39,262 nucleotides of DNA, taken from contig NZ_JAHFRY010000023.1 of NCBI RefSeq assembly GCF_023266035.1, positions 1-39,262 of the forward strand. Direction: 5' to 3'. This DNA is from Nevskia sp. Lineage in GTDB: Bacteria > Pseudomonadota > Gammaproteobacteria > Nevskiales > Nevskiaceae. Within the stretch, counting starts at the first letter, position 1, and each line of letters starts with the position of its first letter. Made by a program: the position numbers and the translations under genes. Shown here piece by piece: positions 7,210-15,233 of this stretch. A model generated the notes under the pieces. That model did no database searches and was not told the DNA's origin. It was given only the letters and a program-made list of their open reading frames with translations.

Positions 7210-9903
7210 ATGTCCGCAGAAAATCCTCGTGCCCGTGGTCTGTCCACCGTCAGCCTTCCCGATGGCGATCCGCAGGAAACGCGCGAATGGCTGGATGCGC
7301 TGGATTCTGTGCTCGCGGGCGGCGGCGGCGAGCGTGCGCAGTATCTGATCCAGCAGCTCGAAGCACGTCTGCGCGACCGTGGCGCCGTGGCGCTGGCGCA
7401 GCCGTACTCGTCCTATCGCAACAGCGTGCCACTCGATCAGCAGGGCGCCTATCCGGGCGATCTGGCGATCGAGGAACGGATCGTGGCGATCCTGCGCTGG
7501 AATGCGCTGGCGATGGTGATGCGCGCCAACGCCGCGTATGGCGATCTCGGCGGCCATGTCGCGAGCTATGCGTCGGCAGCGGAAATCTTCGAAGTCGGCT
7601 TCCAGCATTTCTTCCATGCCCGCAGCGACAGCCACGGCGGCGATCTCATCTACTTCCAGCCGCATTCGGCGCCTGGCGTCTACGCCCGCGCTTTCCTGGA
7701 AGGCCGCCTGAGCGAAGACCAGCTCGGCCACTACCGGCAGGAACTCGCCGGCGGCGGCCTGTGTTCGTATCCGCATCCCTGGCTGATGCCGGAGTTCTGG
7801 CAGTTCCCCACCGGCTCGATGGGTCTGGGCCCGATCAGCGCCGTCTACCAGGCGCGCTTCCTGCGCTATCTGCGTGATCGCAAGCTCAGCGCCACCGATG
7901 GTCGCCACGTCTGGGGCGTGTTCGGCGATGGCGAAATGGACGAGCCGGAATCGATCGCCGGCCTCACCCTCGCCGCTCGCGAGAAGCTCGACAACCTGAC
8001 GTTCATCGTCAACTGCAATCTGCAGCGCCTCGACGGCCCGGTGCGCGGCAACGGCCAGATCATCCAGGAGCTGGAGGCGCTGTTCACCGGCGCCGGTTGG
8101 AACGTCATCAAGGTGCTCTGGGGTTCGGACTGGGACGCGCTGTTCGCCCGCGACACCGAACACACCCTGCTGCGCATCTTCGCCAACACGCCGGACGGCG
8201 AGTACCAGACGCTGGGTGCCAAGGACGGCGCCTACAACCTCGCCAACTTCTTCCAGCAGGACCCGGCGCTAGCCAAGCTGGTGGCGCACATGTCCGATGC
8301 CGAGATCGATGCGCTGAAGCGCGGCGGTCATGATCTGCGCAAGCTGCACGCGGCATTCGCGGCCGCCAAGGCCCACAAGGGCCGGCCCACGGTGATCCTG
8401 GCGAAGACCAAGAAAGGCTATGGCATGGGCAGCGCCGGTGAATCGCGGATGACGTCGCACCAGGCCAAGAAGCTCGACATCGAAGGCCTGAAGGTATTCC
8501 GCGACCGCTTCCATCTGCCGCTGTCCGACGAGGACTGCGCCAGCCTGCGTTTCTATCGTCCTGCCGAGGACAGCATCGAGCTGCGCTACCTGCGCCAGCG
8601 TCGCGAAGCGCTCGGCGGCTATCTGCCGGCGCGTCGCGCCAAAGCCGATGCCGTGCCGGTGCCGGCCGTCGACAGCTACGCCGCATTCGCGCTGCAGGCC
8701 GACGGCAAGGAGATGTCGACGACGATGGCCGCCGTGCGCATGCTCGGTGGCCTGCTCAAGGACAAGCAGCTGGGCCCGCGCATCGTGCCGATCGTTGCCG
8801 ACGAAGCGCGCACCTTCGGCATGGCCAATCTGTTTAGGCAGGTCGGCATCTATTCGCCGGTCGGCCAGCTGTACGAACCGGAAGATGCGTCATCGATGCT
8901 GTCGTATCGCGAAGCGACCGATGGTCAGTTGCTCGAAGAGGGCATCAACGAAGCCGGTGCCCTCGCCTCGTGGACCGCGGCCGCCACCTCGTACAGCGTC
9001 AGCGGCGTGCCGATGCTGCCGTTCTACATCTACTACTCGATGTTCGGCTTCCAGCGAGTCGGCGATCTGATCTGGGCTGCGGCCGATCAGCGCGCCCGCG
9101 GCTTTCTGCTCGGCGCCACCGCCGGCCGCACCACCTTGGGCGGCGAAGGTCTGCAGCATCAGGACGGCAGCAGCCAGCTGATCGCGTCCACGGTGCCCAA
9201 CTGCCGCAGCTACGACCCGACCTTCGCCGGCGAACTCGCCGTGATCCTCGACCACGGCATGCGGCGCATGCTGGAACAGCAGGTCGACGAGTTCTATTAC
9301 CTCACCGTGATGAACGAGAACTACGCGCAGCCGTCCTTGCCGGCGGATGTGCACGAAGCCGTCATCAAGGGCCTGTATCGCTACGGCGGCCAGGCGCCGA
9401 AAAAGCCAGTCGCCAAGGTCCGCCTGATCGGTTCCGGCACGATCTTCCGCGAAGTGATCGCCGCCGCCGAACTGCTGGCCCAGGACTGGAACATCGGCTC
9501 CGATCTGTACAGCGCCACCAGCTTCAGCGAGCTGTCCCGTGACGCTGCCGACGTACAGCGCTGGAATCGCCTGCATCCGCTGGAGACGCCGCGTCTCAGC
9601 CATCTGGAAACGCTGCTGGCTGGCGACGCGCCGGTGATCGCCGCCACCGATTACGTGCGCGCCTATCCGCAGCTGATCGCACCGTATCTGCAGAGCCGCT
9701 TCGTCACGCTCGGCACCGACGGCTTCGGCCGCAGCGATACGCGGCAGGCGCTGCGCCGCTTCTTCGAGGTGGATCGTCACGGCGTGGTGCTGGCAGCGCT
9801 CGATGCGCTGGTACGCGATGGAAAGATCAAGGCGAGCCTGCTGGCCGAGGCCATCGCCCGCTACGGAATCGAACCCGACAGCAGCGCGCCCTGGACGCGC
9901 TGA
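7210..9903 (+). CDS. aceE: Pyruvate dehydrogenase E1 component, homodimeric type
   Basis: An 897-residue thiamine-diphosphate enzyme that aligns end to end with E. coli AceE (887 aa) from memory. It oxidatively decarboxylates pyruvate (or a related 2-oxo acid) and transfers the acyl group to lipoyl-E2. The ThDP motif starts at GDGEMDEPES (239-248) and ends at NCNLQ (268-272). The active-site loop keeps His in TSHQAKK, and the segments DEARTFGM, FYIYYSMFGFQR and TDGFGRSD are intact. The E2-docking N-terminus (ETREWLDALDSV, ERAQYLIQQL) is also kept. GGAGG lies before the ATG. No E2 or E3 gene is near; it is flanked by catabolic genes instead, so it may be a pathway-specific E1 using the housekeeping E2/E3. 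Confidence 0.96.
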   Translation: MSAENPRARGLSTVSLPDGDPQETREWLDALDSVLAGGGGERAQYLIQQLEARLRDRGAVALAQPYSSYRNSVPLDQQGAYPGDLAIEERIVAILRWNALAMVMRANAAYGDLGGHVASYASAAEIFEVGFQHFFHARSDSHGGDLIYFQPHSAPGVYARAFLEGRLSEDQLGHYRQELAGGGLCSYPHPWLMPEFWQFPTGSMGLGPISAVYQARFLRYLRDRKLSATDGRHVWGVFGDGEMDEPESIAGLTLAAREKLDNLTFIVNCNLQRLDGPVRGNGQIIQELEALFTGAGWNVIKVLWGSDWDALFARDTEHTLLRIFANTPDGEYQTLGAKDGAYNLANFFQQDPALAKLVAHMSDAEIDALKRGGHDLRKLHAAFAAAKAHKGRPTVILAKTKKGYGMGSAGESRMTSHQAKKLDIEGLKVFRDRFHLPLSDEDCASLRFYRPAEDSIELRYLRQRREALGGYLPARRAKADAVPVPAVDSYAAFALQADGKEMSTTMAAVRMLGGLLKDKQLGPRIVPIVADEARTFGMANLFRQVGIYSPVGQLYEPEDASSMLSYREATDGQLLEEGINEAGALASWTAAATSYSVSGVPMLPFYIYYSMFGFQRVGDLIWAAADQRARGFLLGATAGRTTLGGEGLQHQDGSSQLIASTVPNCRSYDPTFAGELAVILDHGMRRMLEQQVDEFYYLTVMNENYAQPSLPADVHEAVIKGLYRYGGQAPKKPVAKVRLIGSGTIFREVIAAAELLAQDWNIGSDLYSATSFSELSRDAADVQRWNRLHPLETPRLSHLETLLAGDAPVIAATDYVRAYPQLIAPYLQSRFVTLGTDGFGRSDTRQALRRFFEVDRHGVVLAALDALVRDGKIKASLLAEAIARYGIEPDSSAPWTR

Positions 9904-9943
9904 GCGGTAGCGGCATCGATAAAAAAACGAGAGGAGAACGAAG

Positions 9944-10702
9944 ATGGCGAAGGTGAACAACAAGGCGATCATCGTCACCGGCGGCGGCAGCGGTGTCGGC
10001 CGGGCCGCGGCGCTGCTGCTGACTGCCGAAGGCGCCCGCGTGATGGTGGCCGATACCAACGAAGCCGGCGGACTTGAAACCATGAAGCTCTGCGAGCAGG
10101 CCGGCGGCGTAGCGCATTTCATCCGCACCGACATCGCCAGCGAAGCCGAGGTGCAGAAGATGGTCGAGGCCACCGTTGCCGCGTTCGGCCGGCTCGACGG
10201 CGCGTTCAACAATGCAGCCATCCCGCAGATCAGCAAGCTGATTCACGAAATGCCGCTGGCCGAATGGCAACGCGCGCTGGACGTGAATCTCACCGGCACT
10301 TTCCTGTGCATCAAGCACGAGGTGAAGGCGATGCTCGCAAACGGCGGCGGCTCGATCGTCAACACCGCCTCTGCTGCCGGCGCGACCGCGTTCCCGATGG
10401 CGGCGGAATACGTGTCGAGCAAGCACGCGGTGGTCGGCCTGACCAAGGCAGCCGCGGTGGACTACGGCAAGCAAGGCATCCGCGTGAACGCGATCCTGCC
10501 CGGCGCGATCCGTACGCCGATGCTGACCGGCAAGTTCGCCGAGGACCCGAACCTGGAGCCCTACCTGAACTCGGTGCACCCGATTGGCCGTTTCTCCGAG
10601 CCGGAGGAAATCGCCGCCGCAGCGGTATGGCTGCTGTCCGACGACGCCTCGTTCGTGCATGGCAGCAGCCTGTCCGTCGACGGCGGCTACATCGCGATGT
10701 AG
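9944..10702 (+). CDS. SDR family oxidoreductase (classical, 252 aa)
   Basis: A complete classical short-chain dehydrogenase of typical length. It has TGGGSGVG near residues 12-19, NNAA at about 90, the catalytic Ser in NTASAAG, and YVSSK (Tyr-x-x-x-Lys) near residue 155. PGAIRTPM and the C-terminal SLSVDGGYIAM also fit. An acidic residue after beta-2 (VADTNEAGG) suggests NAD(H) preference. The start is supported by GAGAGGAG. It lies 40 bp after aceE in the same direction and probably oxidises or reduces a hydroxy or keto intermediate of the degradation route. The substrate cannot be read from the sequence. Confidence 0.95.
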   Translation: MAKVNNKAIIVTGGGSGVGRAAALLLTAEGARVMVADTNEAGGLETMKLCEQAGGVAHFIRTDIASEAEVQKMVEATVAAFGRLDGAFNNAAIPQISKLIHEMPLAEWQRALDVNLTGTFLCIKHEVKAMLANGGGSIVNTASAAGATAFPMAAEYVSSKHAVVGLTKAAAVDYGKQGIRVNAILPGAIRTPMLTGKFAEDPNLEPYLNSVHPIGRFSEPEEIAAAAVWLLSDDASFVHGSSLSVDGGYIAM

Positions 10703-10763
10703 CGAGCGCTTGCAAGGGGCGGCGCTACCCTGCATTGCGCGCAGCATTTCGATGTGCAAGCAT

Positions 10764-10783
10764 ATAGTTCACCGGTAAACTAT
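10764..10783. promoter_or_regulatory. Near-perfect 20-bp palindrome, likely MarR operator
   Basis: ATAGTTCACCGGTAAACTAT is an inverted repeat with a single mismatched pair (C/A), ending 14 bp before the GTG of the marR gene. It overlaps TATAGT (10763-10768), which could be a -10 box. The position, size and symmetry are those of an autoregulatory MarR-dimer site. The only regulator gene adjacent is the MarR protein itself. Confidence 0.65.
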
Positions 10784-10797
10784 CAGGCGATCATCTA

Positions 10798-11325
10798 GTG
10801 AAAGGCATCGAGCGTTTGTCGGCTGTCGAATCGAGCACGCCGCGGATGTCGCGGGCGTTGCCGGACATGCCGATGGCGCCAACCGTGCTGGTCCGCCTGA
10901 TCCGCATCAGCAGCTTTGGCCTCGGCAATTTCTTCGAGCCGGTGTTCCGCGCACTCGGCACCAGCGAGCACGCCTTCCATGCGCTGTGCCTGCTGGTGGC
11001 CAGCGAACAAGGTTCGGCGGCGCCGAGTGAACTCAGCGAAATGATCGGCACCAGCCGCGCCAACACCACGCGCATCGTCGAGGAACTGGTGCAGGCCGAA
11101 CGGGTCACCCGCAGCGTTCACGCCCGCGATGGCCGCCGTCACGAAATCGCGATCACCGCCGCCGGCCGCCAGGCCGTGCGCGACATCGTGCCGAAGATGA
11201 TCGAGCCGCTGGAACGCGCCTTCTCGGGCCTGAGTGCCGAAGAGTTCGCGCTGCTCGACCAGCTGCTGCGCAAGCTGATCGTGTCGCTGGACAACAGTGC
11301 GCGGGCGATGAGCGCCGCCGCCTGA
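10798..11325 (+). CDS. MarR family transcriptional regulator
   Basis: A 175-residue MarR-type winged-helix protein with a GTG start at 10798. The HTH is PSELSEMIGTSRANTTRIVEEL (about residues 79-100). The wing is RDGRRHEIAITAAG, carrying the DxR motif that contacts DNA, and dimerisation helices lie on both sides. The N-terminal ~25 residues look disordered, so a later start (for example a Met near residue 17 or 24) is possible. MarR regulators of aromatic degradation usually repress until an aromatic ligand or its CoA thioester binds. A palindrome directly upstream suggests autoregulation, and control of the flanking catabolic genes is likely by position. Confidence 0.92.
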   Translation: MKGIERLSAVESSTPRMSRALPDMPMAPTVLVRLIRISSFGLGNFFEPVFRALGTSEHAFHALCLLVASEQGSAAPSELSEMIGTSRANTTRIVEELVQAERVTRSVHARDGRRHEIAITAAGRQAVRDIVPKMIEPLERAFSGLSAEEFALLDQLLRKLIVSLDNSARAMSAAA

Positions 11326-11393
11326 TTTCGCTGGAAACAAACGATTTCATCAGTCCGTCGACGACGATCGACACAACGTGGGGGAGCGTGGAA

Positions 11394-12134
11394 ATGGATG
11401 AGAAAACGAGTCTGCGGTATCAGCTGATCAGCGCCTGGTGCGGCCCGGCGTTCGTGGTCACCTTCGTCATCTTCTGGCTGATCCTCGGCCACAACCTGCC
11501 GAATCCCTCGCCTTCCCTGACGGCTGTGGCGCTGAAGGAGCGTTACCTCGGCAACCTCGGCGAGATCCGCCTCGGCTTCATCATCTCGATGATCACCGTC
11601 TGCCTGTACATGCCGTGGAGCTGCGTGCTCGCCGGCCAGATGCAGCGCATCGAAGGCAAGAACATGCCGCTGCTGTCCTACCTGCAGCTGATCGGCGGTG
11701 CGCTCACGGTGATGGTCGTTTCGTTCAGCGCGATGTTCTGGGCGGTTGCCGCATTTCGTCCCGACGCCAGCCCGGAAACTTTCCAGCTGATGACCGATAC
11801 CGGCTGGCTGTGCATCGATCTGCAGTACGCCTGCACCACCTTGCAGATGGTTGCCGCAGCGCTGGTCGGCCTGGCCGACAAGAGCAAGGTGCCGCTGTTC
11901 CCGCGCTGGGTCTGCTACCTGACCATCTGGTGCGGCATCAGCTTCTTCCCGGCCAGCCTCACCGGCGTGATGAAGACCGGCCCGTTCGCCTGGAGCGGCG
12001 TGCTGAGCTTCTACTTCCCGTACTTCTGCTGGCTCTGCTGGTTCTCCACCGCCAGCATTTTCATGATCAAGGAAATCCGTCGCCGGATGGCCGTTGCCGA
12101 GCCGGTTGGCTCCAGCCGTCTCGCGGCTGCCTGA
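11394..12134 (+). CDS. Six-TM membrane protein of unknown function
   Basis: A 246-residue integral membrane protein. The ATG at 11394 is 7 bp after GGGGGAG; an in-frame GTG two codons earlier is too close to that site. Six hydrophobic segments are visible at roughly residues 15-35, 60-82, 95-118, 140-160, 172-192 and 200-224. Cys, Trp and Tyr are unusually frequent (WCGPAFVVTF, FYFPYFCWLCWF), and the C-terminus is basic (IRRRMA). I do not recognise a named family. It precedes the NorE/NorF-like pair in the same direction, so it may form a membrane complex with them. An alternative is an importer or sensor for the aromatic substrate. Confidence 0.85.
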   Translation: MDEKTSLRYQLISAWCGPAFVVTFVIFWLILGHNLPNPSPSLTAVALKERYLGNLGEIRLGFIISMITVCLYMPWSCVLAGQMQRIEGKNMPLLSYLQLIGGALTVMVVSFSAMFWAVAAFRPDASPETFQLMTDTGWLCIDLQYACTTLQMVAAALVGLADKSKVPLFPRWVCYLTIWCGISFFPASLTGVMKTGPFAWSGVLSFYFPYFCWLCWFSTASIFMIKEIRRRMAVAEPVGSSRLAAA

Positions 12135-12150
12135 TCTAGCGTTCCTGCTC

Positions 12151-12234
12151 CTTCCCCCGTTCGCGGGGGAAGCTTGGGATGGGGCGGCTGGCTGCAGCGC
12201 CCTCTCCCCGGCCCTCCCCCGCTCACGGGGAGGG
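12151..12234. repeat. Pair of GC-rich hairpins (REP-like intergenic element)
   Basis: The gap between the 6-TM gene and the NorE-like gene holds two hairpins. The first is CTTCCCCCG (12151-12159) with loop TTCG and CGGGGGAAG (12164-12172). The second is CCCTCCCC (12212-12219) with GGGGAGGG (12227-12234). A CCCTCTCCCCGG segment lies between them. This composition resembles widespread bacterial intergenic C-rich/G-rich palindromes and may attenuate or stabilise the transcript. Confidence 0.6.
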
Positions 12235-12269
12235 AGTTCGCTGTTCCTTATCCCCGAAGACAATCCACC

Positions 12270-12869
12270 ATGCCAGTCGAGCTGACGGCCCCTGCCTCTG
12301 CTGAATCAAAGTCGGTGCTGCGCCTGCCCGGCGATCCCGACATCTGGTTCCTGATCTTTGCCGAGCTGATGACCTTCGGCATGTTCTTCGTCGCCTACGT
12401 GGGCTATCGCGCCCTCGAAGTCGATCTGTTCAACGAGTCCCAGCTGTCGCTGGACCGGACGCTTGGCGTCATCAACACGCTGTTCCTGCTGACCAGTTCC
12501 TGGGCCGTGGTGACCGCGATCGAATCGGCCCGCAAGAACCAGGTCAAGGCAGTGCCTCGCTATCTGGCGCTGGCCATCGCCCTCGGCGTCGGCTTCATGG
12601 TCATCAAGTATTTCGAGTACTCGGCGAAGTTCGCGGTCGGCATCTCGCTGACGACCAACACCTTCTTCAATTTCTATTTCGCGTTGACCATGATCCATCT
12701 GGTCCACGTGATCGGCGGCACCATCGTGCTGATCGTGCTCTGGAGCAATGCCCGAGACGGCAAGTACCACGCCGGCAATACCCGCGGCCTGGAGACGGGT
12801 GCGAGCTTCTGGCACATGGTCGATCTGCTGTGGATCTTCCTGTTCCCGCTGCTGTACCTGCTCCGCTGA
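12270..12869 (+). CDS. Cytochrome c oxidase subunit III-like (NorE-type) membrane protein
   Basis: A 199-residue protein of the haem-copper oxidase subunit III family, in the short NorE-like form with about five membrane helices. Recognisable parts are PGDPDIWFLIFAELMTFGMFF (start of helix 1), LTSSWAVVTAIESAR, a helix with FALTMIHLVHVIGGTIVL, and a C-terminal SFWHMVDLLWIFLFPLLYLL. The helix positions and the H-x-x-H and WHxVD motifs match the family. Subunit III normally stabilises the catalytic core (subunits I and II). Those genes are absent here; only a subunit-IV/NorF-like partner follows 12 bp downstream. The start follows a non-SD leader behind the hairpin repeat. Confidence 0.88.
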   Translation: MPVELTAPASAESKSVLRLPGDPDIWFLIFAELMTFGMFFVAYVGYRALEVDLFNESQLSLDRTLGVINTLFLLTSSWAVVTAIESARKNQVKAVPRYLALAIALGVGFMVIKYFEYSAKFAVGISLTTNTFFNFYFALTMIHLVHVIGGTIVLIVLWSNARDGKYHAGNTRGLETGASFWHMVDLLWIFLFPLLYLLR

Positions 12870-12881
12870 GGACGCCCGACG

Positions 12882-13172
12882 ATGCCCGCCATCCTGCTCA
12901 ATCCACACCGCACCTGGCTGATCCTGGTGATCGCGACCGCGGCCACCTTCTGGGTGCGCGCCGATGGCCTGGTCGGCATCACTGCTGGCGCTGCCACCCT
13001 GGCGATCGCCGCGATCAAGGGCCGCCTGGTGATCCTCGATTTCATGGAACTGCGCCATGCGCCGAACCCCTGGCGCAGCGTCATCAGCGGCTGGCTGATG
13101 CTGGTCACCGTGCTGCTGATGGTGGTCTATGCCTTCGGCCCCAGCCTGCTGGCCGGCGTCGCCAAACCCTGA
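12882..13172 (+). CDS. Cytochrome c oxidase subunit IV-like (NorF-type) small membrane protein
   Basis: A 96-residue protein with three predicted membrane helices (about residues 10-26, 29-45 and 66-89). The family mark is KGRLVILDFMELRHAP followed by a Trp (PWRSVISGW), as in COX4_pro/NorF-like proteins. It follows the NorE-like gene by 12 bp and its stop overlaps the start of the damaged acyl-CoA dehydrogenase gene (TGATG). Together with the NorE-like protein it forms an orphan pair without an oxidase catalytic subunit in the window. In denitrifiers NorEF assist nitric oxide reductase; nothing here points to denitrification. Confidence 0.85.
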   Translation: MPAILLNPHRTWLILVIATAATFWVRADGLVGITAGAATLAIAAIKGRLVILDFMELRHAPNPWRSVISGWLMLVTVLLMVVYAFGPSLLAGVAKP

Positions 13173-13884
13173 TGCTTCCGAACGACGACCAACGTTCCCT
13201 GCAGGAAGCCGCCCGCTGCGTCGCACTCGGGCGGCGGCTGCCGACTTACATGCAGCGGGAGAAGGACGCCGGACAAGACAAACCTACCGATCGTGCACTG
13301 CTGCATGAGATGGGCACGCTGGGCTTGCTGGGCGTCGATAGCGTCACCACCGGCCTGATCGTCGAGGAACTGGCCTACGGCGATTTCAACATCAGCGCCA
13401 TCGTGCTGGTGATCTCGCTGTGTGGCGCGATCATCGCGAAGAACGCACAGCCGGCAGTCGCAGCGGTTGGGCTGCCGCGCATCCGGCGCGGCGATGCGAT
13501 CCTGGCGCTGTCGATCACCGAACCTGGTGTTGGTTCGGATGCCGGCGCACTGAAGCTGCAGGCCACACGCGACCGCGACGCCTATGTGCTGAACGGCAAG
13601 AAAGCCTCGACCACTTACTGCGACTACGCGATGCCGGCCAGGCGCATACGGTCGAGGCCGCAATGGTCAAATGGCTGGCGCCGCGTGCCGCCTTCGATGT
13701 CATCCACCAGTGCCTGCTGACCTTCGGCCATTGCGGCTGGACCATGGACCTGCCGCATCAGCAGCGGATGCGCGATGTCATGGGTCTGGAAATCGGCGAT
13801 GGCATGGCTGGCATCATGAAGATGATCGTCGCCCACGCTCGCGCCGGACGGGCCACGACCGAAGAACGAGGCACTGCCGCATGA
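13172..13884 (+). pseudogene. Acyl-CoA dehydrogenase, broken by internal deletion and frameshift
   Basis: The N-terminal half reads from ATG 13172 (MLPNDDQRSLQEAA) through LSITEPGVGSDA and VLNGKKAS, the flavin/substrate-contact part of acyl-CoA dehydrogenases. After YCDYAMPA (about 13635) the frame turns to nonsense. The family C-terminus then appears in another frame from about 13639 (QAHTVEAAMVKWLAP, FGHCGWTMDLPHQQRMRDVMG, GDGMAGIMKMIVA), ending at TGA 13882-13884. About 155 and 81 residues remain against a normal ~380, so about 150 central residues are missing, including part of the FAD-binding region. The start overlaps the NorF-like stop, so it was part of the rightward operon. An intact acyl-CoA dehydrogenase at 30.6-31.8 kb is not a close copy. 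Confidence 0.88.
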
Positions 13885-14325
13885 GCGATGGTTTTCACTG
13901 CTCCACTGATCACGCAGGAAGCTGTACCGAATAGCAGGGTGCCGTGGACCAAGCCCGCATAGTCGGGCGCGTTCGCGGGAGGAGAAGTGCCCCATGTCAT
14001 CGACGGCGAAGGATTCGCCATTGATGACAGGTTTTCAGGGGCCAAGGCTGAGGGGAGTGTCTAGGATGGCGCGCCGATCCCGGTGGCCGCGCAAGCGGTC
14101 ACCGGGCATCCGGTGCCAGTCTCAGGCACGAAGCTGCAAGCCGAAAATCAATCATCGGCCGCACGTCGAGCAGCACGAACCGGAGGCATCAGCATGTCGA
14201 ACCAGATGCTGTACGGGACGCAGGGCGAAGTCGCCACCCTGTACTCGGGATCGATGACTTCGATCACCACGGACTCAGCGGATGAGACGGTGACCCGCAA
14301 GATCTTCTGCGGCGTCTGCGGATGA
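13885..14325 (+). pseudogene. Decayed coding sequence, possibly a thiolase C-terminus
   Basis: There is no intact gene between the broken dehydrogenase and the enoyl-CoA hydratase. One forward frame carries protein-like sequence interrupted by TAG codons: VPWTKPA*, then GGEVPHVIDGEGFAIDDRF..., then *DGAPIPVAAQAVTGHPVPVSGTK, and a final part with MLYGTQGEVATLY. The order GHPxxxSGTK, then AARxGxxxM, then GxQGxxATLY resembles the C-terminal active-site segment of thiolases (GHPxGxSG ... GGGQG). The similarity is weak. A small ORF at 14194-14325 with a good Shine-Dalgarno (CCGGAGG) and a C-terminal CGVC could be read, but is more likely part of the same remnant. 14326-14418 shows nothing further. 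Confidence 0.4.
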
Positions 14326-14418
14326 ACGCTGCACAAGCTGCAGACGCGCGCGTGATCGAAGCTGCCACGCCATGAACCGTCTCTTCCCTGCCAACAATCC
14401 CAGCACCAACCGCAAACC

Positions 14419-15231
14419 ATGAACGCCAAGATCCTCTACGAAAAAGACGGCGCGATCGCGCGGATCACGTTCAATCGCCCTGAGCGCAAGAACGCCATCG
14501 ACCTCGAGATGCATCACCGGCTCGGCGAGATCTGGCGTGATTTCCGTGATGACCCGGAACTGAGAGTCGCGATCATCACCGGCACCGGCGATGCCTTCTG
14601 CGCCGGCGCCGATCTGAAAACCCACGTGCCGGAATGGGACGGCGTCGGCCCCAGCCTCGGCCGCGACAAGTTGCTCGACGGCTTCGCCGGCGGCATCACC
14701 CGCGGCGTCCACCGCATCTACAAGCCGATCATCGCGGCCTGCAATGGCTGGGTACTTGGCGGCGGCCTGGAACTGGCGATGGCCTGCGACATCCGCATCG
14801 CCTCCGAGCGCGCCCAGTTCGGTTCCTTCGAATTGCGCCGCGGCATGCATCCGGCTGATGGCGGCATCGTCCGTCTGGTCAACACCTGCGGCGTCGGCAT
14901 CGCGCTGGAAATGGAATTGACCGGCGAGCCGATCGATGCCCAACGCGCGCTGGCCTGCAACATGGTGTCGAAGGTCGTGCCGCACGATCAGCTGATGGCG
15001 GCCGTCGAGGACATGGTTGCCAAGATCCTGCGCAACGATCGCCGCGCGGTGGAATCGGCGAAGGAAACCATCTTCGAGGTGATCGGCCGCACGCTCGACG
15101 AGCAGCTGAAAGTGGAATGCCTGTACGGCTACGCGCTGTGCGGCGGCAATCAGGAACTGAACCGGCGCTCTCAGGAATTCCTCGACAAGAAGGACAAGGG
15201 CCGGGTCGGCGTCAACGCCAACTCGCTCTGA
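14419..15231 (+). CDS. Enoyl-CoA hydratase/isomerase family protein
   Basis: A 270-residue crotonase-fold enzyme. The two oxyanion-hole segments are CAGADLK (61-67) and GWVLGGGLELA (110-120). Both catalytic glutamates are present at the right 20-residue spacing, E118 (GGGLELAMACD) and E138 (GSFELRRG), matching E144 and E164 of rat mitochondrial hydratase. It is therefore likely to be an active hydratase. It would add water to an enoyl-CoA in side-chain or ring-derived acyl-CoA degradation, in the cytosol. It lies just behind the decayed acyl-CoA dehydrogenase and is coupled to a thioesterase gene 2 bp downstream. No strong Shine-Dalgarno is seen before the ATG. Confidence 0.95.
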   Translation: MNAKILYEKDGAIARITFNRPERKNAIDLEMHHRLGEIWRDFRDDPELRVAIITGTGDAFCAGADLKTHVPEWDGVGPSLGRDKLLDGFAGGITRGVHRIYKPIIAACNGWVLGGGLELAMACDIRIASERAQFGSFELRRGMHPADGGIVRLVNTCGVGIALEMELTGEPIDAQRALACNMVSKVVPHDQLMAAVEDMVAKILRNDRRAVESAKETIFEVIGRTLDEQLKVECLYGYALCGGNQELNRRSQEFLDKKDKGRVGVNANSL

Positions 15232-15233
15232 AG

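Noticed and set aside
8890-10236. A 448-codon reverse open frame
   Set aside because: Antisense to aceE and the SDR gene; composition is that of a shadow and no family is recognisable.
12094-12285. A short plus-strand frame across the hairpins after the 6-TM gene
   Set aside because: Its sequence is produced by the C-rich/G-rich hairpins and it overlaps both neighbouring genes.
13758-14045. Reverse frame with a segment resembling MaoC dehydratases (VHGTLLFG)
   Set aside because: The match is very short, the frame continues antisense to the dehydrogenase C-terminus, and there is no MaoC catalytic Asp/His context.
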